Origin: an uncultured Christensenellaceae bacterium
GTDB taxonomy: Bacteria > Bacillota > Clostridia > Christensenellales > Christensenellaceae
DNA length: 5,590 nt
Direction: 5' to 3'
NCBI GenBank assembly: GCA_934555865.1
Contig: CAKTFI010000069.1
Location: 1 to 5,590, forward strand
Shown here: positions 1 through 5,590 of the stretch, piece by piece
Position numbering within the stretch: position 1 is the first letter of the stretch
Layout: each line of letters begins with the position of its first letter
Made by a program: the position numbers and the translations under genes
The notes under the pieces: model-generated
Database searches by the model: none
What the model was told of the DNA's origin: nothing
The model's input: the letters and a program-made list of their open reading frames with translations, nothing else

Positions 1-563
1 GTCACGAACACACGGCCCACCGCCTTGAAGAGGTCGAGCTCCAGGAGGTCGGCAGCTGTGCGGGCGCCGAGCAGGAGGTATACATTCCTGTCCCGGCCGA
101 GGACGACAAAGACCACATTGGAAAAGCTGACGAGAATGCCTGCCATAAAGGCGACGGTCTCGAGGCGGAGGTACCCGAGGGTCGCCGCCAGGTCGATCTC
201 CGCTGGATTCATGAGCCGTATGAGATGTGCGCTATAGGCCAAAACGCCGACGGAGAAAAGCGTATACAACAGGAATACGCAAAGACCAGTCTGGAAGGCC
301 ACCGCCGCAAAGTCTGCCCGCCCTTCCTTGAAAATTTTATTTAGGACGGAATACAGCGGGCGGATCAAAAACGCCCGCAGGGTCTCGTCGATCAGGTCAA
401 ACCATTCCATTTGCCCAAGGATGTCGAACACGCCCGGCTCGGCGGCGGAAGAGATCAGCATGGTCTTGATCGTTTGATAGGCCGCGGGAACCAGCGCGAG
501 GACGCAAAGGGAGAACCACAACCGCCAATGGAAGGTTTTGAGGCAGGAAAGTCGCTTTCTCAT
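1..563 (-). CDS. MATE-family-like multidrug efflux transporter, N-terminal part (C-terminus beyond left edge)
   Basis: Reading from ATG 563-561, 187 codons stay open to the window edge with no stop, so the gene is 3'-partial. A GGAGGA ribosome binding site lies just upstream of the ATG. The protein starts with a short basic segment (MRKRLSCLK), then a hydrophobic helix at about residues 13-31. An amphipathic stretch containing GQMEWFDLIDE (50-60) follows, then hydrophobic helices at about 84-112 and 135-156. The layout and the pieces MNPAEIDL (118-125) and YLRLETVAFMAGI (131-143) resemble from memory the N-terminal half of clostridial MATE-type transporters, which export drugs or metabolites using a Na+ or H+ gradient. 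Membrane location is clear from hydrophobicity; the family is a recollection, not an alignment. The last ~20 residues before the edge match my expectation less well. It is divergent from mrr and shows no functional link to it. Confidence 0.62.
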   Translation of the reverse strand, partial: MRKRLSCLKTFHWRLWFSLCVLALVPAAYQTIKTMLISSAAEPGVFDILGQMEWFDLIDETLRAFLIRPLYSVLNKIFKEGRADFAAVAFQTGLCVFLLYTLFSVGVLAYSAHLIRLMNPAEIDLAATLGYLRLETVAFMAGILVSFSNVVFVVLGRDRNVYLLLGARTAADLLELDLFKAVGRVFV

Positions 564-591
564 AGTTCCTCCGTAGATACCGTGTCACTTC

Positions 592-620
592 ATTTTTGCA
601 TAGATCGGCATATTTTTCAA
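592..620 (-). promoter_or_regulatory. Candidate sigma-A promoter for the MATE-like gene
   Basis: On the minus strand, TTGAAA (620-615; 5 of 6 to consensus) is followed after exactly 17 bases by AAAAAT (597-592; 4 of 6). This would start transcription near position 585, about 20 bases before the start codon, leaving room for the GGAGGA ribosome binding site. The -10 element is weak, so this is a plausible call rather than a firm one. Confidence 0.35.
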
Positions 621-714
621 TCAGGCGAAGAACAGTTGGAAAACCTGCTGTGGCAGAAAAGGAGAAAATCGCCAAGACGGGCGGAGGGAGGAATATGCTG
701 TATAGAGGTGCGGC

Positions 715-743
715 TTGCGCTCTTGGAGGCGTTGTTTTATAAT
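715..743 (+). promoter_or_regulatory. Candidate sigma-A promoter for mrr
   Basis: A perfect TATAAT -10 box (738-743) lies 17 bases downstream of TTGCGC (715-720), which keeps the conserved TTG of the -35 box. Transcription would start near 750, giving a leader of roughly 60 bases before the mrr start codon. The -10 sits in an AT-rich patch that contrasts with the GC-rich surroundings. The -35 is only half matched. Confidence 0.45.
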
Positions 744-799
744 AAAAACTAGGAATAGATCGATGCATCTGTAATAAAAAGCAGGATGTGTCGGAAATT

Positions 800-805
800 A
801 GGAGG
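800..805 (+). promoter_or_regulatory. Ribosome binding site fixing the mrr start
   Basis: AGGAGG at 800-805 is followed by 7 bases and then ATG 813. This favours ATG 813 (protein MSIPKYDEMY) over the in-frame upstream ATG 786, which has no comparable site. Mrr proteins also begin with this kind of short Met-x-x-Pro-x-Tyr-Asp start. Confidence 0.8.
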
Positions 806-812
806 ATGCCCC

Positions 813-1716
813 ATGTCAATCCCCAAATATGATGAAATGTATCGCGCCGTCCTCGACTGTTTGGCAGACGGGAAAGCGTATGACGCCAGAGATGTCAAAG
901 ATGCGGTCGCGCGCCGCTTTGCTCTTTCGGAACAGGAGCAGGTTGAATTGCTGCCCAGCGGCAAAAAGCGGCTGTTCGCCGATCGCATCGCTTGGACAAG
1001 CACCTATTTGAAAAAGGCGGGATTGATGCAGAAGCCCACCCGGGGCGTTTGGCAGATCACCCCGGCAGGGCAGGAGGTCTTGCGCGAAGACCCGCCACGG
1101 ATCGACAATGTGTATCTTCAACGCTTTGCCTCGTTTCGCGAATTTGTCTCTCCCACGGGCAAGGGAACGGCTGATGCTGCGCCTGCGGTAGTGTCCAATT
1201 TTGGACGAGGCGTTTTTGCAGATCAACACCACCTTGGCAGACGATCTGCGCAATGAGATCATGAAGCAGTCTCCTGCTTTTTTTGAACACTTGGTCGTAA
1301 AATTGTTGACACAGATGGGATACGGCGGTTCGGTCGAGGATGCGGGCAGCGTCGTAGGGAAATCGGGCGACGAAGGCATCGACGGGATCATCCGCGAGGA
1401 CAAATTGGGGTTCAGCCGAATCTACATTCAGGCGAAGCGCTGGGACTGTGACATGGCGGTCGGAAGGCCGGAGATCCAAAAATTTGTCGGCGCGCTGGCG
1501 GGGCAGGGCGCTTCGCGCGGCCTTTTCGTCACGACGGCAAAGTTCACCCGAGAAGCGCGTCAATATGCCGAAAAGCAGCACACGACAAAGGTCGTGCTCG
1601 TCGACGGCACGGCCTTGGCAAAGCTGATGATTGAGTATAATCTGGGGGTGTCGACGGAGGCGATCTATGCGATCAAGCGCATTGACAGCGACTTTTTCGC
1701 AGAAGATCTCGACTGA
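813..1716 (+). pseudogene. mrr: Mrr-type (type IV) restriction endonuclease, split by a +1 frameshift
   Basis: Mrr enzymes bind and cut modified (methylated) DNA in the cytoplasm. The first frame (813-1256) gives 147 residues. Of these, 1-129 form the Mrr N-terminal winged-helix domain: MSIPKYDEMY at the start, then FADRIAWTSTYLKKAGL and GVWQITPAGQEVL. The last 18 residues are out-of-frame noise ending at TGA 1254. The second frame (about 1201-1716) encodes the Mrr catalytic domain of the PD-(D/E)xK fold. It has FFEHLVVKLLTQMGYGG, then SGDEGIDG with the catalytic Asp, and IYIQAKRW with the Gln-x-Lys pair, then GRPEIQKFVGALAGQ and GLFVTTAKFT. Removing one T from the T4 run at 1199-1202 joins the halves into a 300-residue protein, matching the ~304 residues of E. 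coli Mrr. Restored numbering puts the catalytic residues at about Asp190, Gln206 and Lys208. Both halves look otherwise undamaged, so the lesion is recent or a sequencing error. Independent translation of the nuclease half (TTG 1201 or ATG 1261) lacks a good ribosome binding site. Confidence 0.88.
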
Positions 1717-1847
1717 CGCGCTTGCAATAGGAAGCATACATGTCGGCGGCATCGCCGATATCTAGACAGAACCGGAAACCAAGGCAAGCTCCCCGGTGCG
1801 ATCGACCCTCGCCGTGAGCCAGCAAAGCGTTGCCGGGAAAAATCAAT

Positions 1848-1895
1848 AAAAATAGCCGCCTTTTTGAAAGTGCGGCTATTTTTGTGCGGTTTTTT
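1848..1895. terminator. Bidirectional intrinsic terminator between mrr and ldhA
   Basis: A perfect 12-bp inverted repeat has arms at 1848-1859 (AAAAATAGCCGC) and 1872-1883 (GCGGCTATTTTT) around a 12-base centre. The centre can add four more pairs with one bulged base. On the plus strand the GC-rich part of the stem runs into TTTTT and a second T-run (1890-1895), suiting termination of mrr. On the minus strand the same symmetry gives a T-run and then ATTGATTTTT, suiting termination of ldhA. The plus-side T-run ends inside the ldhA stop codon. Confidence 0.88.
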
Positions 1896-2880
1896 ATGAG
1901 AGGAGATCGGGGATCTCGTTTTCCAGCGGCGCGCCGGCAAAGAAGGCATCCAGGTTGGCAAGCGTCGTTTGGGCGATATTCTGCAGCGCCTCCTCCGTCA
2001 AAAACGCCTGATGCGAGGTCAGCAGCACGCGCGGATGGGCAAGCAGCTGCGCCAGCGTCGCGTCCGCGGGGGGCTCTGTGGAACGGTCCTCGAAAAAGAA
2101 AGCATTTTCCCCTTCATAGACATCCAGCCCCGCGCCACGGAGCCTGCCTTCCCGCAGCGCCGCGAGCAGAGCCCGAGCGTCAATCAGTCCGCCGCGGGAG
2201 GTATTGATGAGAAAAGCCCCCGGCTTGATCCGGGAAAACGCCTGCGCGTCCAGCAGGTGGTGCGTCGCCGGGGTGAGCGGGCAGTGCAGCGAGAGGACAT
2301 CGCTTTTTTGCAGCACTTCGTCAAACGGAAGATAGCAAAGCCCCTCGGCCGGCTGCGGATAAGGGTCATAGGCGATGGTCTGCATGCCGAAGCCGCGGCA
2401 GATCCTTTGAAAGAGCAGGCCGATCTTTCCCGTGCCGAGGATGCCCGCGGTTTTTCCGTGCAGGTCGATGCCGGTGAAATCCTGCAAACGGAAGTCGAAA
2501 TTGCGCGTGCGGGCATAGGCCCGGTGGATGTGCCGGTTCAGGCTGAGCAGCAGCCCCATGGCATGTTCGGCGACGGCATAGGGCGAGTAGGCGGGGACGC
2601 GCAGGATGTGGATCTTTTCCCGCGCCGCTGCGGCGTCCACATTGTCAAACCCGGCGCAGCGGAGCGCGACGACGTGGATGCCGAGCTGATACAGCGCCGC
2701 GATCGCCGGGGCGTCCAGCGTGTCGTTTACAAAGGCGCAGACAGCGTCCGCGCCCCGGGCAAGCTCTGCCGTGCGGGCGGAGAGCTTTTCCGGCAGGTAG
2801 CGGATCCGGTACTGCGTATTCCAGCGGTCAAAATTTTCCCGATCATAGGGCTTGGTATCGAAAAAAGCGATGGTCTTCAT
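1894..2880 (-). CDS. ldhA: Fermentative D-lactate dehydrogenase (NAD-dependent D-2-hydroxyacid dehydrogenase)
   Basis: This cytoplasmic enzyme reduces pyruvate to D-lactate with NADH, recycling NAD+ during fermentation. The 328-residue length matches E. coli LdhA (329). Residues 1-100 form the substrate-side domain, with VCAFVND (47-53) and ALRCAGFDNVD (72-82). VPAYSPYAVAEHAMG (95-109) leads into the NAD-binding Rossmann domain, with GTGKIG at 149-154 and Asp172 placed to bind the NAD ribose. Catalytic residues are Arg229 in NTSRGGLID, Glu258 in GLDVYEGE and His290 in LLTSHQAFLTEEA. The segment FFFEDRS (261-267) and the HQAF context favour LdhA over other 2-hydroxyacid dehydrogenases such as phosphoglycerate dehydrogenase, though substrate preference is inferred. 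ATG 2880-2878 is preceded by AAGGAG with a 5-base spacer. The gene is monocistronic here: convergent with mrr, divergent from the MarR operon. I saw no convincing promoter or Rex-type operator upstream. Confidence 0.93.
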   Translation of the reverse strand: MKTIAFFDTKPYDRENFDRWNTQYRIRYLPEKLSARTAELARGADAVCAFVNDTLDAPAIAALYQLGIHVVALRCAGFDNVDAAAAREKIHILRVPAYSPYAVAEHAMGLLLSLNRHIHRAYARTRNFDFRLQDFTGIDLHGKTAGILGTGKIGLLFQRICRGFGMQTIAYDPYPQPAEGLCYLPFDEVLQKSDVLSLHCPLTPATHHLLDAQAFSRIKPGAFLINTSRGGLIDARALLAALREGRLRGAGLDVYEGENAFFFEDRSTEPPADATLAQLLAHPRVLLTSHQAFLTEEALQNIAQTTLANLDAFFAGAPLENEIPDLLS

Positions 2881-2971
2881 GGGGACTCCTTGTCAAACAT
2901 TCTCCTGCCTAGCATTTGAAGTTTGCAAAGAAACATGCATGAAAAATTCAAAAATTGTCCATATATTTGCA

Positions 2972-3000
2972 TTGACAGGGAAGCGGCAGCTCCGTATAAT
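2972..3000 (+). promoter_or_regulatory. Perfect-consensus sigma-A promoter of the MarR-ABC operon
   Basis: TTGACA (2972-2977) and TATAAT (2995-3000) both match consensus in all six positions and are separated by the optimal 17 bases. Transcription should start near 3007, leaving a leader of about 35 bases before the GTG start of the regulator gene. Such a strong promoter in front of a MarR-family gene suggests that output is set by repression. No clear palindromic operator is visible, only a weak partial dyad (GTTAGACGGTAAAC, 3004-3017) just after the -10 box. Confidence 0.9.
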
Positions 3001-3041
3001 ATGTTAGACGGTAAACAAAATAACGGAAAGGGTGTGACAAA

Positions 3042-3581
3042 GTGCCGAAGGAAGAGAAAAAGATCGGCATAGAGATCAATATTGTGGCCAATCTGCTGCG
3101 GCGGGAAATGGACCGCCGCTATCGGGAGGATTCCGGAGAAGAGGAGACGCTGTCCGGCGTGCGGTGGTGGCTGGTGCACTATTTGATGCAGCACGAGGGA
3201 GAGGATGTCTTTCAAAAGGACATTGAAGAACGCTTTTCCGTGCGGCGTTCCACCGTTTCCAAGGGGCTCAAGCTGATGGAGCAAAAGGGCTTTATCCGCC
3301 GGCGGCCGGTGGAATACGACGCCAGGCTGAAAAAGCTGGAATTGACGCCCAAGACGCGCGCGCTCTATGTCGAGGCGCAGCGGCAGGAGGCGCAGATCGA
3401 GCAGCTTTTGCGCAGCGCGATCTCGCCGGAGGAGACGGAGGTCTTTTTTGGCATTATGCAGAAGCTCAAAGCCTCTCTGAGCCAGGAAACGGGCGCAGAG
3501 GAGAAGAAAAAGGAAATTTCAAATATACAAGGAGGAAATGGATATGATCAAACGCCTGCTCAAAAGCGTCCGCGAGTATAA
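3042..3581 (+). CDS. MarR-family transcriptional regulator
   Basis: This 179-residue cytoplasmic DNA-binding protein is expected to act as a dimer, most often as a repressor released by a small ligand. N-terminal helix residues 8-25 (GIEINIVANLLRREMDRR) probably contribute to the dimer interface. The winged helix-turn-helix covers about 36-102, with VFQKDIEERFSVRRSTVSKG as the HTH and recognition helix, and a basic wing at 85-97 (IRRRPVEYDARLK) with the Asp-x-Arg typical of the family. Helices at 103-147 close the dimer domain, then a charged tail (QETGAEEKKKE). The start is GTG 3042, preceded by GGAAAGGG at a rather long spacing; no better in-frame start lies nearby. The 3' end overlaps the first ABC gene by 38 bases in another frame. 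Position at the head of the operon makes that operon, and probably its own promoter, the likely target. The ligand is unknown. Confidence 0.9.
   Translation: MPKEEKKIGIEINIVANLLRREMDRRYREDSGEEETLSGVRWWLVHYLMQHEGEDVFQKDIEERFSVRRSTVSKGLKLMEQKGFIRRRPVEYDARLKKLELTPKTRALYVEAQRQEAQIEQLLRSAISPEETEVFFGIMQKLKASLSQETGAEEKKKEISNIQGGNGYDQTPAQKRPRV
3529..3535 (+). promoter_or_regulatory. Ribosome binding site deciding the first ABC gene's start
   Basis: AAGGAGG lies inside the 3' end of the marR-type gene. ATG 3538 is only 2 bases downstream, too close for normal initiation, while ATG 3544 is 8 bases downstream. The second ATG, giving a protein that starts MIKRLLKS, is therefore preferred; the alternative start adds only Met-Asp. 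Confidence 0.75.
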
Positions 3582-5310
3582 AAAGCCCGCACTTTTGACG
3601 CCGCTGTGCGTGACGGGAGAGGTCATCATGGAAGTGATCATCCCGCTTTTGATGGCGAGCCTCATCGACAAGGGCATCCAACAGGGCAACATGGGCTATA
3701 TTTTGAAGATGGGCCTGCTGCTGCTCGCGGCGTGCACGCTTGCGCTCATCTTTGGGATGCTGTCCAGCCGCTTTGCAACCTATGCGTCGTCGGGGTTTTC
3801 CAGCAATCTGCGGCACGACATGTATTACCATCTACAGGACTATTCCTTTGCCAACATCGACAAGTTCTCGGCGTCCAGCCTGGTGACGCGCCTGACGACG
3901 GATGTGGAGAATGTGCAGATGTCCTTTCAGATGTGCACGCGCATGGCGGTGCGTGCGCCGATCATGATGATTTTTTCGCTCATCATGTGCTTTGGGATCA
4001 ATGCGGAAATGGCTTGGATCTTTCTCGGGGCAATCCCGGTGCTGGGCATCGGGCTGTACCTCATCATGACGCGCGCGTATCCGGTCTTTGAACGCGTGTT
4101 CAAGCGCTATGACGAGCTCAACAATGTCGTCGGGGAAAACCTGCACGGCATCCGCGTGGTCAAGAGCTTTGTGCGCGAAGAAAAGGAAAAGGAGAAATTC
4201 AATACCGTTTCCGAGGACATCTATCGTGATTATGTCCATGCGGAAAAGATTTTAGCCTTTAACTCGCCGCTCATGCAGTTCTGCATGTACGTCTGTACGC
4301 TGCTCATTTCCTGGTTTGGCGCGCGGCTCATCGTGGGGTCTGGCAACAACAGTGCCCTCGGTATGACGACGGGGCAGCTCACCAGCGTGCTCACCTATGC
4401 AACGCGCATCCTCATGAGCCTCATGATGCTGTCCATGGTGTTCGTCATGATCACGATGTCCAAGGCTTCGGCGGAGCGCATTGTCGAGGTGCTGGAGGAA
4501 GAAAGCGACATTCAGGACCCGAAGGACCCAGTCTATACCGTGGCGGACGGCTCGGTAGAGTTCCGCGGCGTCAATTTCCGCTATGGGAAGAAGGCGGGCA
4601 ACTTCTGCCTGTCGGATGTCAACCTGCGCGTCCCCTCCGGGGCGACGGTGGGGATCCTGGGCGGCACGGGCTCCTCCAAGAGCACCCTGGTGCAGCTGAT
4701 CCCGCGGCTGTATGACGCGACGGAGGGCAGCGTGCTGGTCGGCGGGCGCGATGTGCGCGAATACGACCTGGAATCGCTGCGCAACGAGGTCGCGATGGTC
4801 CTGCAGAAAAACGAGCTCTTCTCGGGGACGATCACAGAGAACCTGCGCTGGGGCAACCCGGACGCGAGTGACGAGCAGATCCGCCACGCCTGCCGGTTGG
4901 CGCAGGCCGACGGCTTCATCGAGGCCTTCCCGAAAGGCTATGACACCTATATCGAACAGGGCGGCACCAATGTGTCCGGTGGGCAGAAGCAGCGCCTGTG
5001 CATCGCGCGCGCACTCCTGAAGAAGCCGAAAATCTTGATTTTGGACGACTCCACAAGCGCGGTCGATACGCGCACCGACGCGCTCATCCGCAAGGCCTTC
5101 CGGGAGGAGATCCCGGAGACGACGAAATTCATTATTGCACAGCGCGTCGCCTCGGTCGAGGACGCGGACATCATCTTGGTAATGGACGGCGGGCGCATCG
5201 TTGCGCAGGGCACACACGAGGAGCTCATGCGCGAAAGCGAAATTTACCGCGAGGTCTATACTTCGCAGAAGAAGGGAGGGGACGAAGATGAGCAAGCCGG
5301 AAACGAATAA
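3544..5310 (+). CDS. ABC exporter half-transporter with degenerate ATP site (TM287/LmrC/BmrC-like subunit)
   Basis: This 588-residue inner half of a type IV (B-family) ABC exporter has an N-terminal membrane domain and a C-terminal ATPase. Six hydrophobic helices fall at about 17-40, 52-74, 136-152, 155-176, 243-264 and 284-306. The ATPase domain starts near 337: Walker A is GGTGSSKST (373-381), Q-loop Gln421, signature VSGGQ (477-481), Walker B ILILDD (497-502), D-loop SAVD (505-508), and switch position Gln533 in FIIAQR. Asp502 stands where the catalytic Glu should be, Gln533 replaces the switch His, and Ser378 replaces the Gly before Walker A Lys379. The Asp and Gln replacements are known in the degenerate-site subunit of heterodimeric exporters such as TM287/288. 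The C-terminal YREVYTSQ also resembles TM287. It should pair with the product of the next gene, whose start overlaps this gene's end by 23 bases. The substrate is probably a drug or amphiphile, by family only. Confidence 0.93.
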   Translation: MIKRLLKSVREYKKPALLTPLCVTGEVIMEVIIPLLMASLIDKGIQQGNMGYILKMGLLLLAACTLALIFGMLSSRFATYASSGFSSNLRHDMYYHLQDYSFANIDKFSASSLVTRLTTDVENVQMSFQMCTRMAVRAPIMMIFSLIMCFGINAEMAWIFLGAIPVLGIGLYLIMTRAYPVFERVFKRYDELNNVVGENLHGIRVVKSFVREEKEKEKFNTVSEDIYRDYVHAEKILAFNSPLMQFCMYVCTLLISWFGARLIVGSGNNSALGMTTGQLTSVLTYATRILMSLMMLSMVFVMITMSKASAERIVEVLEEESDIQDPKDPVYTVADGSVEFRGVNFRYGKKAGNFCLSDVNLRVPSGATVGILGGTGSSKSTLVQLIPRLYDATEGSVLVGGRDVREYDLESLRNEVAMVLQKNELFSGTITENLRWGNPDASDEQIRHACRLAQADGFIEAFPKGYDTYIEQGGTNVSGGQKQRLCIARALLKKPKILILDDSTSAVDTRTDALIRKAFREEIPETTKFIIAQRVASVEDADIILVMDGGRIVAQGTHEELMRESEIYREVYTSQKKGGDEDEQAGNE

Positions 5311-5590
5311 GCAGGCGAACAAGATGCCGAAGGTGCACAAGGAGACGGTCAAGCGCCTGTTCGGCTATATCGTAGGGCCGTATAAATGGCAGCTCCTGCT
5401 CGTGATGGTCTGCCTGGTGCTTTCGGCGCTGGCGAGCGTGGCCGGGTCGCTGTTTTTGCAGGCGCTGATCGACGACTACATCTTCCCGCTGATTGGACAG
5501 GCGAGCCCGGTGTTCACCGGCCTTTTGCATGCGATTCTGTGGATGGCGGCGATCTACCTCGGCGGGATCTTGGCGAACTACCTTTCCAAC
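5288..5590 (+). CDS. ABC exporter half-transporter, N-terminal part (TM288/LmrD/BmrD-like partner; runs off right edge)
   Basis: ATG 5288 follows GGGAGG (5274-5279) at 8 bases and overlaps the end of the preceding ABC gene by 23 bases in a different frame. The 101 visible codons stay open to the edge. A charged tail (MSKPETNKQANK) leads into VKRLFGYIVGPYKWQ, an elbow helix, then TM1 at about 34-58 and the start of TM2 at about 80-98. LQALIDDYIFPLI (56-68) is the usual loop region after TM1 in B-family ABC exporters. The ATPase domain is outside the window. By analogy with TM287/288 and LmrCD, this partner should carry the catalytic Glu and His that the first subunit lacks. Gene order and the TM288-like N-terminus support that pairing, but it cannot be confirmed here. 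Confidence 0.9.
   Translation, partial: MSKPETNKQANKMPKVHKETVKRLFGYIVGPYKWQLLLVMVCLVLSALASVAGSLFLQALIDDYIFPLIGQASPVFTGLLHAILWMAAIYLGGILANYLSN

Noticed and set aside
397..819. Minus-strand open frame of 140 codons spanning the mrr/MATE-like intergenic region
   Set aside because: It overlaps the MATE-like gene in another frame, begins over the mrr start region, and shows no domain. The frame starting at 563 has the ribosome binding site and a membrane-protein profile.
1197..1204. Programmed +1 ribosomal frameshift or transcriptional slippage producing full-length Mrr
   Set aside because: The site AAT TTT GGA has no stop codon or obviously hungry codon in the A site, no nearby strong ribosome binding site-like stimulator, and only four Ts, too short for usual polymerase slippage. 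A mutation or sequencing error is simpler.
1057..1752. Long minus-strand open frame (231 codons) opposite mrr
   Set aside because: It lies antisense to the Mrr domains, has no recognisable domain, and its sequence is rich in Arg, Leu and His as expected for a shadow of GC-rich coding DNA.
1743..1758. Small hairpin TCGGCG-GCAT-CGCCGA after the mrr stop codon
   Set aside because: It has a 6-bp stem but no T-tract on either side, so it is not a terminator by itself. A short GC-rich dyad of this size can occur by chance.
1969..2919. Plus-strand open frame (316 codons) opposite ldhA
   Set aside because: The minus strand encodes a full-length, motif-complete LdhA. The plus frame is Arg/Gly-rich with no domain and no good ribosome binding site.
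2922..2941. Short palindromes TTTGCAAA and CATGCATG upstream of ldhA as operator sites
   Set aside because: Each is only 8 bp in an AT-rich stretch, they do not match the Rex-type TTGTGAA/TTCACAA pattern, and there is no second copy in the window.
4252..5352. Minus-strand open frame (366 codons) opposite the ABC ATPase domain
   Set aside because: It is a shadow of the ABC genes: rich in His, Arg, Ala and Asp, no family resemblance, and it spans two real genes on the other strand.
1..5590. CRISPR arrays, tRNA/rRNA genes, insertion sequences, toxin-antitoxin pairs or attachment sites
   Set aside because: I saw no regularly spaced repeats, no tRNA-like or rRNA-like segment, no transposase motifs, no terminal inverted repeats, and no small paired genes with toxin or antitoxin features.

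Overview
The window looks like a chromosomal segment of a Gram-positive Firmicute, probably a Clostridia-class anaerobe with GC-leaning coding sequence. This is inferred from four things: strong AGGAGG-type ribosome binding sites, a perfect consensus vegetative promoter, an intrinsic terminator, and protein families typical of gut Clostridia (a MarR regulator with a heterodimeric ABC exporter, and a fermentative D-lactate dehydrogenase). The species cannot be named from the sequence alone.

Layout. 1-563 (minus) is the N-terminal part of a membrane protein resembling MATE-family efflux transporters; it runs off the left edge. 564-812 is a divergent intergenic region with candidate promoters on both strands. 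813-1716 (plus) is an mrr-type (type IV, modified-DNA-specific) restriction endonuclease gene. It is split by a one-base frameshift at a T4 run (1199-1202), which separates the DNA-binding half from the nuclease half. A strong hairpin with T-tracts at 1848-1895 serves as a terminator for mrr and, from the other side, for the convergent gene. 1894-2880 (minus) encodes a full-length fermentative D-lactate dehydrogenase (LdhA type). 2881-3041 is a second divergent intergenic region carrying a textbook TTGACA-17-TATAAT promoter that reads right. 3042-5590 (plus) is an operon of a MarR-family regulator followed by two ABC exporter half-transporters. All three genes overlap their neighbours, and the last is cut by the right edge.

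How the genes work together. The MarR-ABC-ABC operon is a self-contained regulated efflux module. The regulator probably represses its own strong promoter, and the two half-transporters are expected to form a heterodimer of the TM287/288, LmrCD or BmrCD type. The first subunit has a degenerate ATP site: Asp replaces the catalytic Glu, Gln replaces the switch His, and Ser replaces the Walker A Gly before the Lys. LdhA regenerates NAD+ by reducing pyruvate to D-lactate and shares only an intergenic region with the efflux operon. The mrr gene is a host-defence gene that appears inactivated or mis-sequenced.

I found no clearly undescribed system. The most useful points for follow-up are the mrr frameshift and the degenerate nucleotide site of the first ABC subunit.
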